From UBA6544 sp038131165 (lineage in GTDB: Bacteria > Pseudomonadota > Alphaproteobacteria > UBA8366), in NCBI GenBank assembly GCA_038131165.1, contig JAYPOZ010000009.1:1-64000 (forward strand): DNA of 64,000 bases, given 5' to 3'. The position numbers and the translations under genes were made by a program. Positions within the stretch are counted from its first letter, which is position 1. Each line of letters begins with the position of its first letter. Shown piece after piece: positions 16,720 through 25,207 of this stretch. The notes below the pieces were generated by a model. The model saw only the letters and a list, made by a program, of their open reading frames with translations, was not told where the DNA came from and did no database searches.

Positions 16720-17721
16720 TCAGGTCAGTTGTACCTGGACACCGCTTTCCGGCAATTCGGTACCGAAACAGCGTTGATAATACTCGGCGACAATCGGCCG
16801 CTCGGTCTCGTCGCACTTGTTCAGGAAGGTGCAACGGAACGCAAAAGCGACATCATCGAAGATTCCCGCGTTTTCGGCCCAGGTGAGGACGGTTCGCGGC
16901 GACATAACGGTCGAGATATCGCCATTGATAAAGCCCGACCGGGACAGGTCCGCACAGGCCACCATCGCCTCGATGGTCTTGCGCCCATCGTCGGTGTTCC
17001 AATTCGGCACCTTGGCGAGGATGATTTCGGTCTCGTCGTCATGGGGCAGGTAATTCAGGCTCGTGACGATGTTCCAACGGTCCATCTGGCCTTGGTTGAT
17101 CTGCTGTGTGCCGTGGTAGAGGCCTGTGGTATCGCCGAGGCCGATGGTATTGGCCGTCGCGAACAGGCGGAAGAACTTGTGCGACCGGATGACCTTGCTT
17201 TGATCCAGCAACGTCATCTTGCCTTCGACTTCCAGAATACGCTGGATGACGAACATCACGTCCGGGCGACCGGCGTCATATTCATCGAAGCAGAGCGCGC
17301 ACGGCTGCTGCAGCGCCCAGGGCAGGATGCCTTCGCGGAATTCCGTGATCTGCTTGCCGTCCTTGAGGACGATCGCATCCTTGCCGATCAGGTCGATCCG
17401 GCTGATATGGCTGTCCAGATTGACCCGAACGCACGGCCAATTAAGGCGAGCGGCCACCTGCTCCACATGGGTCGACTTGCCCGTGCCGTGATAGCCTTGA
17501 ATCAGGACGCGGCGGTTATAGGCAAAGCCCGCGAGAATCGCCATCGTCGTGTCATGGTCGAAGATATAGGCGTCGTCGATATCGGGTACATATTCCGACC
17601 CTACCGAGAAAGCCGGGACCTTCAAATCCGAGTCGAGTCCGAAGACGTCCCGGACAGAGACTTCAGTATCCGGCGCGTCCAGTGGATGCGCCCTCACGCG
17701 CCCTTCGATTTCAGTGCTCAT
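16720..17721 (-). CDS. cobS: Cobaltochelatase subunit CobS (AAA+ ATPase)
   Basis: CobS is the MoxR-type AAA+ ATPase that assembles with CobT and powers cobalt insertion by CobN. This 333-residue protein has Walker A GYHGTGKST at about 76-84, Walker B with ALCFDEYDAGRPDV, and sensor and arginine-finger regions in its second half (LFATANTIGLGDTTG). The length matches the family. It sits between the J-domain gene upstream and cobT downstream, a grouping often seen in alphaproteobacteria (from memory). The tight spacing to cobT indicates co-translation. Some organisms use CobS and CobT without CobN nearby, so the B12 role assumes a cobN elsewhere. Confidence 0.95.
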   Translation of the reverse strand: MSTEIEGRVRAHPLDAPDTEVSVRDVFGLDSDLKVPAFSVGSEYVPDIDDAYIFDHDTTMAILAGFAYNRRVLIQGYHGTGKSTHVEQVAARLNWPCVRVNLDSHISRIDLIGKDAIVLKDGKQITEFREGILPWALQQPCALCFDEYDAGRPDVMFVIQRILEVEGKMTLLDQSKVIRSHKFFRLFATANTIGLGDTTGLYHGTQQINQGQMDRWNIVTSLNYLPHDDETEIILAKVPNWNTDDGRKTIEAMVACADLSRSGFINGDISTVMSPRTVLTWAENAGIFDDVAFAFRCTFLNKCDETERPIVAEYYQRCFGTELPESGVQVQLT

Positions 17722-17757
17722 AAATTCGTTCCGATTTCCGATGATGTCCGCGCAATA

Positions 17758-18342
17758 CTACACGGTGACGCATTTCCGCAGGGTTGCATACGCGTCGTTG
17801 ATATCCTTCAGCCTCTCTTCGGCCACCTTATCTCCACCATTCCGATCAGGGTGATGGGTTTTGACGAGTTCCTTATATCTAGTCTTTAATTCGCTCAACG
17901 ATGCCCTAGGGTCAAGTCCCAGAATTCTATAAGCGCGCCCTTCCGGCGTATCCGGCGGCGGCCGATGACTCTCCGACGCTTCGGCGCCGCCGTATCTTTC
18001 GCCTCGAAACGGGCCGAATTCATCGCGAAAATCGCCATCCCGCATGAATCGCCATTTCCGATCGCTTTCGGCGCTCCCCATCGGCCAGGTCGGGCGCCGC
18101 CATACCGTGTCTTCGCGAATTTCGCTTTCAATCTCATTCGCGTTCATGCCCGCGCAAAAATTCCAGGACTTGTTGTATTCGCGCACATGGTCGAGGCAGA
18201 ACCAAAAATACTCATCGAGCCGCTCGCGCGATTTCGGCGCCCGATAGTCGGCCGCGTCCCCGCAATCCGGATGATCGCATTCCCGAAGCGCTCTGGCGCC
18301 GAAACTAACCGTCGGCTTGAATTTGTCGGTACCTCTCCTCAT
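17758..18342 (-). CDS. J-domain (DnaJ-like) protein
   Basis: This J-domain protein has about 194 residues with the J domain at the C-terminus rather than the N-terminus. The segment from AYRILGLDPRASLSELK to KDINDAYATLRK contains the HPD tripeptide (THHPDRNGG) that stimulates Hsp70 ATPase. The N-terminal half has a short Cys-His cluster (CDHPDCGDAADYRAPK) and a Trp-rich stretch around EYFWFCLDHV. This type is often encoded beside cobS and cobT in alphaproteobacteria. I prefer ATG 18342; the frame extends to a TTG at 18378. It is presumably a cytoplasmic DnaK co-chaperone. A role in handling the cobaltochelatase is only suggested by location. Confidence 0.88.
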   Translation of the reverse strand: MRRGTDKFKPTVSFGARALRECDHPDCGDAADYRAPKSRERLDEYFWFCLDHVREYNKSWNFCAGMNANEIESEIREDTVWRRPTWPMGSAESDRKWRFMRDGDFRDEFGPFRGERYGGAEASESHRPPPDTPEGRAYRILGLDPRASLSELKTRYKELVKTHHPDRNGGDKVAEERLKDINDAYATLRKCVTV

Positions 18343-18440
18343 ACCGAGAAATATGACCCGCACCTCAGCGGGAGGCAAGCGACCGTGCGTCCTATTTCTC
18401 TCCGGTTTTCACATCCATGGCGGATCGAAGATCGGGACGC

Positions 18441-19007
18441 TTACTCGCGCTCCTGGTGGAATTCCGGCCAATAGGCCTTCACGATATCGCCGTCGGCTGC
18501 CAGCGCATGGCACGAATCGATGAAGAAGGGCCGCTTGCCGACCTTCGCCGGTTTCGTGCGGTGCTCCTTGTCTTCCCGGAACCGGGAGCCCGACATGGTC
18601 TGAAAACAGGCCGTCGCGATCGGCCGCAGAAGCTCGAACAGATGCGTACAACCGCGCCGGCCGCCCATCAGTTTGTGGGCTCTGCGGGTCCACCCCGGGC
18701 CGATCTTCAACCCCTTCAACTCGTCGACCGTAAAGGCCGCTTCGCCGCAAATGGGATAGGGCGTGTGATCCATGCACCCGACTGCCTCGTGAATGACCAG
18801 ATCGTCGTCGACGGTCAGCCGGATAGACATATCGTGGACCGGGTGCCCGGCCTCGACATCGCCTCGGGCATGGCTGAAAAATCCATAGGTCTTCACATCG
18901 ACCAACGTACCCTCGATATCCCAAAGTCCGTCTTCGCGGCGGTAACCGCGGCATTCGATTCGGCGCGTATGCAAGTGCTCGCGGGGAGCAGCCGGTGGCA
19001 GGGGCAT
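18441..19007 (-). CDS. DUF2889 family protein
   Basis: This 188-residue protein matches my recollection of the DUF2889 family: an N-terminal RREDGLWDIEGTLVDVK block, HDMSIRLTVDDDLVI, and a conserved region with CGEAAFTVDELKG, GWTRRAHKLMGGRRGCTHL and FIDSCHALAADGDIV. Function is unknown. The GCTHL and DSCHAL motifs place Cys and His residues that could bind a metal or act in catalysis, but that is inference. It has no signal peptide or membrane segment. It lies between the J-domain gene and corC on the same strand. Confidence 0.75.
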   Translation of the reverse strand: MPLPPAAPREHLHTRRIECRGYRREDGLWDIEGTLVDVKTYGFFSHARGDVEAGHPVHDMSIRLTVDDDLVIHEAVGCMDHTPYPICGEAAFTVDELKGLKIGPGWTRRAHKLMGGRRGCTHLFELLRPIATACFQTMSGSRFREDKEHRTKPAKVGKRPFFIDSCHALAADGDIVKAYWPEFHQERE

Positions 19008-19108
19008 GGGAACCTCGTATCTGGTGGGGCGCAGCGCACGCGTGAAAAGCAGGGGCTGAAATAGAGAACCGGGACAGCAAGGTCAATCGGATGGCGGGGC
19101 CGAACGTC

Positions 19109-20398
19109 CTAATCAGTCGAAGCAGTCTCCGACGGTATCTGGGGGGTCACCCGCAGCGAGACGATTTGGTTGCGCTGACGGCGCAGAATCTCGAACCGGA
19201 AGCCATGAAAATTAAACACCTGCCCTGGCTCCGGTATCATCCGGGATTCATGAAGCACCAAGCCCGCAACCGTCGATGCCTCGTCATCCGGCAGGTACCA
19301 TTCGAATTCCCGGTTGAGATCGCGCAGCGTGACGGTTCCATCCACGATGTAGGAGCCGTCGGGTTGAGGTCGCACGCCACGGACGATCGTATCGTGCTCG
19401 TCGTCTATTTCGCCGACGATCTCCTCCAGGATGTCCTCCAGCGTCACGATGCCCATGAAGGCGCCGTATTCGTCCACGACATTGGCAAAATGTTCGCGCC
19501 GCTCGCGGAATGCCAGCAACTGGTCCAAAAGCGTCGTCGTCTCGGGGATAAACCAGGGCTGAACCGACAAGGAGACGATATCGATACCCTCGACGTCCCC
19601 GCGGCGCGCGCCGAATTCGCGCAGCAGGCTTTTTACGTGGAGGATGCCGACGATATCGTCGGCGTTGCTGCGGTAGAGCGGCAATCTGGTAAACGGGCTG
19701 TCGAAGACGAGCTGCAGGATTTCCGAAGTCGGGAGGTCCGCGTCGATCATGGTCACGTTCCGGCGATGGGTCATCACCTCGCCCACCTCGACGTCGTCCA
19801 ATTCAAGAATGCTGTGCAGCATCTGGCGTTCGTGGCGTATCTCCGGCTCCGGCCCCTTATGCAAGGCGATCGCCCCGCGAAGCTCCTGCTCGCTTTCCTC
19901 TCGGTCCACGCCTTCGGCAAATTCAACCCCGAACAGTTTCAGCGTCGCATTGATGAACACGTGAATTGAATGGGTGATCGGGGCGAACAGAAAGACGATG
20001 ACGCGGATAATGGGCGCCACCATAAGCGCTGTTTTGTCGGCGCGCGCCAAGGCATAGGTCTTCGGCGCAACCTCCGCGAAAATCAGTACCAGCAAAGTCA
20101 TCACAATGGTCGCGTAGACGACCCCGGCATCGCCCAGCAGAAACAGAAACGCGGTCGTCGCGAGCGAAGTCGACAATATGTTGACCAGATTGTTGCCGAG
20201 CAGAATGGCGCCGATCAGACGTTCCCGCTGTTCGTAAAGCGCCAAGACAATCATCGCACGGCGGTCTCCTTGCCGCGCCAACTCATGCATGCGCGGCAGC
20301 GATGCGCCGGTCAACGCCGTCTCGGACCCCGAGAAGAAGGCCGACAGAATCAACAGCACGAAAATTGCGCCGCAAAGCAGAACGTATTCCAGACTCAT
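19109..20398 (-). CDS. CNNM/CorC-HlyC family membrane protein
   Basis: This 429-residue protein has an N-terminal DUF21 (CNNM) membrane domain of about 190 residues, starting MSLEYVLLCGAIFVLLIL and containing GSETALTGA and the FAEVAPKTYAL motif. A pair of CBS domains follows at about 205-330 (VMTHRRNVTMID, GIVTLEDILEEIVGEI), then a C-terminal CorC_HlyC transporter-associated domain. Members are implicated in magnesium or cobalt homeostasis; the haemolysin name is historical. It overlaps the end of aroB by four bases (ATGA), so it is the third gene of an aroK-aroB-corC operon, an arrangement that recurs in alphaproteobacteria. Confidence 0.92.
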   Translation of the reverse strand: MSLEYVLLCGAIFVLLILSAFFSGSETALTGASLPRMHELARQGDRRAMIVLALYEQRERLIGAILLGNNLVNILSTSLATTAFLFLLGDAGVVYATIVMTLLVLIFAEVAPKTYALARADKTALMVAPIIRVIVFLFAPITHSIHVFINATLKLFGVEFAEGVDREESEQELRGAIALHKGPEPEIRHERQMLHSILELDDVEVGEVMTHRRNVTMIDADLPTSEILQLVFDSPFTRLPLYRSNADDIVGILHVKSLLREFGARRGDVEGIDIVSLSVQPWFIPETTTLLDQLLAFRERREHFANVVDEYGAFMGIVTLEDILEEIVGEIDDEHDTIVRGVRPQPDGSYIVDGTVTLRDLNREFEWYLPDDEASTVAGLVLHESRMIPEPGQVFNFHGFRFEILRRQRNQIVSLRVTPQIPSETASTD

Positions 20399-21513
20399 GC
20401 CGAGATCGCCTCCGCCAGGACCGCTAGAACCTGATCGTCCGCGACGTCGCGGCTGACAAATGCATCGCCGATGCCACGAGTCAGGATGAAGGTCTTACGC
20501 CCGCCGCGCGTCTTCTTATCTTTCTCCATATGCGACAACAGCCGGTCGGGGGCCCAAACGATGCCTTGTCCCACCGCTCTCATGTCGTGCTCCAACCCAA
20601 CCGCCGCAAAATGCCGGCGAACCCGGTCCGCATCGGTGGCCGGACAGAGGCCCAGCGCAACCGAAAGATCGAAGGCGAGCCCCATACCGATGGCCACCGC
20701 TTCGCCGTGCAGGAGGATATCGCCAAAGGCCGTCTCCGCCTCCAACGCATGGCCGAACGTATGGCCAAAGTTTAAAAGCGCCCGTCGGTCGGCCTCGCGC
20801 TCGTCCTCGGCCACGATCGCCGCCTTCGCCTGACAACTCGCCCTGACAGCAGCCCGGCGGGCCGCCAGGTCGCCCTCAATCAGAGCACTGCCGTGGCCTT
20901 CCAGCCACTCGAAGAAGTCGGCATCTGCGATCAAGCCGTATTTTACGATTTCCGCATAGCCCGCCAACAATTCGCGGCGCGGTAGGGTGTCGAGAACGCC
21001 CATGTCGGCCAGGACCAGACGAGGCTGATGGAAAGCACCGACGAGGTTCTTGCCGTGCGGCGTGTCGATGGCCGTCTTGCCGCCCACCGAACTGTCCACC
21101 TGGGCAAGCAAAGTCGTCGGAATCTGGATAAAATCGATACCCCGCAAGGCAACCGCCGCCGCAAATCCGACAATGTCTCCGATGACGCCCCCTCCCAGGG
21201 CGATCAACTTCGTCGACCGGTCGATACCACGAGACAACAATTGGTCGAGCAAGCATTCGAAATGCCTGAAATCCTTGGTCTGTTCTCCGGGCGGCAGGAC
21301 AATGGTGTCGAATTCGACCCCGGCATCCTGCAATGAGCGGCTCAGAGTTTCGAGATGCAATTCGGCGACCGTCTCGTCGGTAATGACGACCGGTTTCGAT
21401 CCTGCCAAAATTTCGGGCATCACTTCGCCTGCGCGGGCCAATACACCGTCGCCGATGACGATATCGTAGGACCGGTCCCCGAGTTCGACTCTTATCGTTT
21501 CACTGTCTGTCAT
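20395..21513 (-). CDS. aroB: 3-dehydroquinate synthase
   Basis: AroB converts DAHP to 3-dehydroquinate, the second step of the shikimate pathway, using NAD and a divalent metal. The 372-residue protein shows GGGVIGDIVGFAAAVALRG, IPTTLLAQVDSSVGGKTAID and NLVGAFHQP in the NAD and substrate region, then NFGHTFGHALE with metal-binding His residues. ATG 21513 overlaps the aroK stop as ATGA, and its own stop overlaps the corC start the same way, so translation of all three is probably coupled. An in-frame start at 21534 is possible but lies within aroK. Confidence 0.96.
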   Translation of the reverse strand: MTDSETIRVELGDRSYDIVIGDGVLARAGEVMPEILAGSKPVVITDETVAELHLETLSRSLQDAGVEFDTIVLPPGEQTKDFRHFECLLDQLLSRGIDRSTKLIALGGGVIGDIVGFAAAVALRGIDFIQIPTTLLAQVDSSVGGKTAIDTPHGKNLVGAFHQPRLVLADMGVLDTLPRRELLAGYAEIVKYGLIADADFFEWLEGHGSALIEGDLAARRAAVRASCQAKAAIVAEDEREADRRALLNFGHTFGHALEAETAFGDILLHGEAVAIGMGLAFDLSVALGLCPATDADRVRRHFAAVGLEHDMRAVGQGIVWAPDRLLSHMEKDKKTRGGRKTFILTRGIGDAFVSRDVADDQVLAVLAEAISA

Positions 21514-22064
21514 GTCGAATGATTGTCCTGGCAATAGGTTTCCAGCGCCGCAATGACACGATCAACCGTGGCACTCCGCGGCCCGTCCGTACTGTCCACC
21601 GCGAGGTCAGCCTCGCTATAGACGGGAGAGCGCTCCTCGATCAGGGCACGCAATGTCTCGCGCGGATTGTCGGTCTTCAGCATCGGCCGGTTTCCGCGCC
21701 GGCTGACGCGCCGCCAAAGCGTCTCGAAATCGGCCCGTAGCCAGACCGATATCGCGCGCTCCTTGATGGCCGCGCGCGTCTCCCGGTTCATGAAGGCGCC
21801 GCCGCCCGTCGCGACCACCCTGACGGGCCCTTCGAGCAATCGCAAGATGACCCGACGTTCGCCCTTGCGAAACCCCTCTTCCCCATGCAACTCGAATATA
21901 TCCGGTATGCTGCATCCCGCCGCAGCTTCGATCTCCGTATCCGCGTCCGCGAAGTCGAGCCCAAGCCGGTCGGCAACGCGTCGGCCAATGGCGCTCTTGC
22001 CGGCTCCCATCATACCGACCAGAACCAGAGGTTTACGCAGCAACAATTGTTCTCGAGGAGACAT
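21510..22064 (-). CDS. aroK: Shikimate kinase
   Basis: Shikimate kinase phosphorylates shikimate at the 3-hydroxyl. The 184-residue protein has the Walker A motif VGMMGAGKSAIGRR, the shikimate-binding DADTEIE segment and GGGAFM (usually GGG in this family), and an Arg-rich LID region. ATG 22064 gives an N-terminus typical of the family; the frame opens further to an ATG at 22133, which would add 23 residues. It is the first gene of the aroK-aroB-corC operon and is divergent from the small membrane protein gene at 22224. Confidence 0.95.
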   Translation of the reverse strand: MSPREQLLLRKPLVLVGMMGAGKSAIGRRVADRLGLDFADADTEIEAAAGCSIPDIFELHGEEGFRKGERRVILRLLEGPVRVVATGGGAFMNRETRAAIKERAISVWLRADFETLWRRVSRRGNRPMLKTDNPRETLRALIEERSPVYSEADLAVDSTDGPRSATVDRVIAALETYCQDNHST

Positions 22065-22223
22065 TTCAAATGCATCCGCCGCAGCGGGTAGGCCGTTGAA
22101 CAGCGCAATTTGCGCCTTTAAACTGTCGCACAATTGCCATAGTCAGTGTCTAGCGTAAAGTCCGATCACGCATATACCGCAGCTGTCGCGTTCGATAAAC
22201 GTCGTTAAATCAGAAAGTTTGCA

Positions 22224-22364
22224 ATGAGGCGACTGGTCACAATCATTATTCTCACGTTCATCATCTTTGTCGGCGGAGGCTTGGCCTTCTTGGCAACCTG
22301 GGACATCCCGGCACCTTCGCACCAGGTTGAGAAAACACTCGATGATTCCCGCTTCCCTCGCTAG
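22224..22364 (+). CDS. 46-residue single-pass membrane protein
   Basis: This small protein starts MRRLVTIIILTFIIFVGGG, one strongly hydrophobic helix, and continues with the soluble tail WDIPAPSHQVEKTLDDSRFPR. The positive N-terminus before the helix predicts an N-in topology with the tail in the periplasm. The tail motif WDIPAPS...VEK...D.RFPR is one I recall from small hypothetical proteins of other Rhodospirillales, which supports a real gene. It overlaps the start of the next gene (22342) by 23 bases in another frame, suggesting translational coupling. It is divergent from aroK. Function is unknown; a partner role for the downstream secreted protein is plausible. Confidence 0.75.
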   Translation: MRRLVTIIILTFIIFVGGGLAFLATWDIPAPSHQVEKTLDDSRFPR

Positions 22365-24216
22365 GGTCCCGCTCGCGCTCGCCTTTGTCGCCTTTTCCGC
22401 CACGGCCTGGGCTCAAGGTCCGATCAATTTGACGCCGGCGCCCGAACAAGAAGACCGGCTGTCGGCGCCATCCAGGGAACAAACCGGCCCGCTGCGCCTG
22501 ACCCCCAAACGGAGCGCGCCCCCCGTCTTGCCGCGCAGAGAGACCAACCGGGATACAGCACCCGTCGAAAGCGCCGCCGGGAGCAAGGCCGAGGCCTCCG
22601 GATACGGCGTCGTTCAGGTGCAGGGATTGTCGGAAATCGACGAGAATTCACTGGGAATTCTGTCCTTGGAAGACGGCGGGTTCGGGATCGACATGTGGCA
22701 AGGAACGCCGCGCGCGGTGATCGAGCGCTTGTTACCGCAAATTCCGATCGCGATCCGGTCCGCCGCGATGCGCGATCTCGCGATACGGCTGCTCCTGTCT
22801 TCCGCGGCGATGCCCGCCTGGCCGGACGGCACCCCGCAACCGCCCGGACCAAGCCTCATCGCCCAACGTATCTCGATGCTGCAATCGATGGGTGCATTCA
22901 AGGATGCCGGCAAACTGACGGCGATTGCCCCGCAGCGTTCCAGCGATCCGGTGCTCTTGCGCCTGCAGGCGGAGGATCGGCTTTATGCCAACGATTACGG
23001 CAGAGCGTGCGAGATCGTTGCGGGCGTGGGCGATCATCTGGCTCGGCCGTACTGGCAGAAACTCTTGGTCTTCTGCCAGACATTACAGGGGAACACAGCG
23101 GACGCCGCTCTGGGCGCCAGCCTGTTGGCCGAAACGGCGGGCGCCGAGGACCAGGCCTTCATTGCGTTGATCGACCGTCTCACCAAGGTCGCCAGCGGCC
23201 CGATCGACAGTCTGCGGAATCCCAACGCGCTGCACTTGGCGGTGACGCGGACCGCGAAGATCGAGATTCCCAGCGATGCCATCGAGACCGCGGTTCCGGC
23301 AATCCAGCGGGTCATCGGCGTCAGTCCCAATGCACGGCTGGAAACGCGCCTGGCGGCGGCGGAGATCGCGGTCGAGCTGGGCGCGCTGCCGGCGGCGCGG
23401 TTGGCGGAAATTTACATGGCGGAGAAGTTCGAGGCGGACGAATTGAACAATGCCCTGAGCCTGGCCGCCGCAGACCGCTCGCCACGCGGCCGCGCCGTGC
23501 TGTTCCAATCCGGCCAGGTAGAGACGGTACACATGGCCCGTGCCGCCGTCATTTCGAAAGCCCTGGAAATCGCGATCGAGGAAGGACGCTATCTCCAGGT
23601 CATCGATCTCTACCGCACGCCGCTGGCGAATCTCGCCGCCGCCTCTCAAATGCAGTGGTTCGCGGCCGAGGCGGCGCGCGCGCTCTATGCGCTCGACCGC
23701 CCCCTGCCGGCGCGTAACTGGATGGCCGAGCTGCGCCTCGCGGCGGCGCGCGATCCCGAGGCCAAGCGGGCCCTGGACGGGCTTTGGTATTTGGCGTTGC
23801 TGACCGATTCCGAAGTCACAAGCCAAGATTTCGAGCCGCATCTCTTTGCCTGGCTCGACCACCACCAATCGAAGTTCGGTGCCGGATGGACCAAGCGCGC
23901 GGCAACGGGACTGCGGCTGCTGGATGCGCTCGGCTTCGACGTGCCGGACGAGGCCTGGTGGCGCGTTCTTGACCGGACCGGCGAGGCAATCGCCAGACCC
24001 GATAACGCGGCCCTTCTCACGGCCCTGACGCGCGCCGCGGCAGGCGGACGGCGCGCCGAGACGGTCATGCTGGCGCTTTTGGCGATTGGCGAGAGTGCCA
24101 ACCGAAATATCGATACGGAAACCGTCGCGACCATCGTCGAAGCGCTCCGGCGGATCGGCCTGGAGAAGGAAGCCAAACGACTGGTCCTCGAAACCGCCGC
24201 CACAAAGGGCCTTTGA
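22342..24216 (+). CDS. Secreted 624-residue protein of unknown function
   Basis: The protein starts with a clear signal peptide (MIPASLARVPLALAFVAFSA, probable cleavage after AWA), followed by a Pro-, Arg- and Glu-rich linker of roughly 70 residues and a long Ala- and Leu-rich, probably all-helical body. I see no catalytic motif. The helical body with repeated short hairpins could form a solenoid scaffold, but I cannot define a repeat period. It overlaps the upstream small membrane protein by 23 bases and ends in TGA just before xerD in the same frame. The set (small membrane protein, this gene, xerD, accA) runs on one strand and is probably one transcript. It has no obvious tie to recombination. 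Confidence 0.8.
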   Translation: MIPASLARVPLALAFVAFSATAWAQGPINLTPAPEQEDRLSAPSREQTGPLRLTPKRSAPPVLPRRETNRDTAPVESAAGSKAEASGYGVVQVQGLSEIDENSLGILSLEDGGFGIDMWQGTPRAVIERLLPQIPIAIRSAAMRDLAIRLLLSSAAMPAWPDGTPQPPGPSLIAQRISMLQSMGAFKDAGKLTAIAPQRSSDPVLLRLQAEDRLYANDYGRACEIVAGVGDHLARPYWQKLLVFCQTLQGNTADAALGASLLAETAGAEDQAFIALIDRLTKVASGPIDSLRNPNALHLAVTRTAKIEIPSDAIETAVPAIQRVIGVSPNARLETRLAAAEIAVELGALPAARLAEIYMAEKFEADELNNALSLAAADRSPRGRAVLFQSGQVETVHMARAAVISKALEIAIEEGRYLQVIDLYRTPLANLAAASQMQWFAAEAARALYALDRPLPARNWMAELRLAAARDPEAKRALDGLWYLALLTDSEVTSQDFEPHLFAWLDHHQSKFGAGWTKRAATGLRLLDALGFDVPDEAWWRVLDRTGEAIARPDNAALLTALTRAAAGGRRAETVMLALLAIGESANRNIDTETVATIVEALRRIGLEKEAKRLVLETAATKGL

Positions 24217-24249
24217 AACATCAACGACCTCAGCGACATTTTCCTGGAG

Positions 24250-25125
24250 ATGATGGCGGCCGAACGCGGCGCCTCCGAGAATACACGCGCGGCCTATGAG
24301 CGCGATCTCACGGATTTCCTGGGCTGGCTGAGACAGCGCGGCAAGACCGAGACCGAGGCCGCCAGCGCGGATATACGGGACTTTCTGTCGGCGCTCGCGG
24401 CACGGGGCCTCGCCCCCTCGAGCAGCGCCCGCAAACTGTCGACCCTGCGGCAGTTCTTTAAGTTCCTGCATGCCGAAGACTACCGTCCCGACGATCCCAC
24501 GGCGGTCGTCGACAGTCCGCGCCGGGGCCGACCGCTGCCCAAGGTCCTCAGCGAGGCCGAAGTGGATCGGCTGCTTTCGGCGGCGCGCGCCGTCGGGGAT
24601 GCGGCGGGCGACCGGCTCGTCGCGATGCTCGAGTTGCTCTATGCGACCGGCTTGAGGGTCTCCGAACTGGTCGGCCTGCCGCTCAATGCGGTGATCGGCG
24701 ACCGCCAGGTCCTGTTGGTCACGGGCAAAGGCAATAAGGAACGCCTGGTGCCGATCACCGGCGAGGCGCGCGACGCGGTCGACGCCTATCTCGAAACCCG
24801 CCCGACTTTCCTGCGCGATGGCGCCGAATCGAAATGGCTGTTTCCGTCGCGCGGCAAGGAAGGCCACGTCACGCGGCGGCGCTTCGCCCAGATGCTCGAC
24901 GGACTCGCCCGCGACGCCGGTCTCGACCCGCGCCGGGTCAGCCCGCATGTGCTCCGCCATGCCTTTGCCAGCCATCTGCTCGCGAACGGCGCCGATCTGC
25001 GGCTGGTTCAGCAAATGCTCGGCCACGCGGACATCTCGACGACGCAGATATATACCCATCTGCTCGACGCCCGCCTGAAATCACTGGTCGGCGATGTCCA
25101 CCCTTTGGCCAAGAACCGGCACTGA
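24250..25125 (+). CDS. xerD: Site-specific tyrosine recombinase XerD
   Basis: XerD with XerC resolves chromosome dimers at dif during division. The 291-residue protein has the catalytic set Arg136 (TGLRVSEL), Lys160 (TGKGNKERLVP), His233 and Arg236 (SPHVLRHAFASHLL), His259 (MLGHADIS) and nucleophile Tyr268 (TTQIYTHL). Its housekeeping setting (between a conserved secreted protein gene and accA) argues against a phage integrase. The N-terminus is odd. The first ATG is at 24250, yet the preceding codons, in frame from the TGA of the previous gene, read LSDIFLE, which looks like the usual XerD first helix. A non-ATG start upstream is possible. Confidence 0.93.
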   Translation: MMAAERGASENTRAAYERDLTDFLGWLRQRGKTETEAASADIRDFLSALAARGLAPSSSARKLSTLRQFFKFLHAEDYRPDDPTAVVDSPRRGRPLPKVLSEAEVDRLLSAARAVGDAAGDRLVAMLELLYATGLRVSELVGLPLNAVIGDRQVLLVTGKGNKERLVPITGEARDAVDAYLETRPTFLRDGAESKWLFPSRGKEGHVTRRRFAQMLDGLARDAGLDPRRVSPHVLRHAFASHLLANGADLRLVQQMLGHADISTTQIYTHLLDARLKSLVGDVHPLAKNRH

Positions 25126-25207
25126 CCGGGCCTGGCAAAGGTCGTTCGCCATTTCTTCCCGTCTGTGCTAATTCAGGAACCCCGGTAACGAGATACGCGC
25201 AGGCGGA

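Noticed and set aside
15285..16886. Long plus-strand open frame opposite cobT
   Set aside because: It is a shadow of cobT, whose VWA domain and acidic linker are unmistakable on the minus strand.
23083..25059. A 658-codon minus-strand open frame opposite the secreted protein and xerD
   Set aside because: It is antisense to well-supported genes and has low-complexity Arg- and Gly-rich sequence.
24250..25125. Tyrosine recombinase as evidence of a prophage or integrative element
   Set aside because: It carries the housekeeping XerD motif set, lies beside accA, and has no att-like repeats, phage genes or tRNA nearby.
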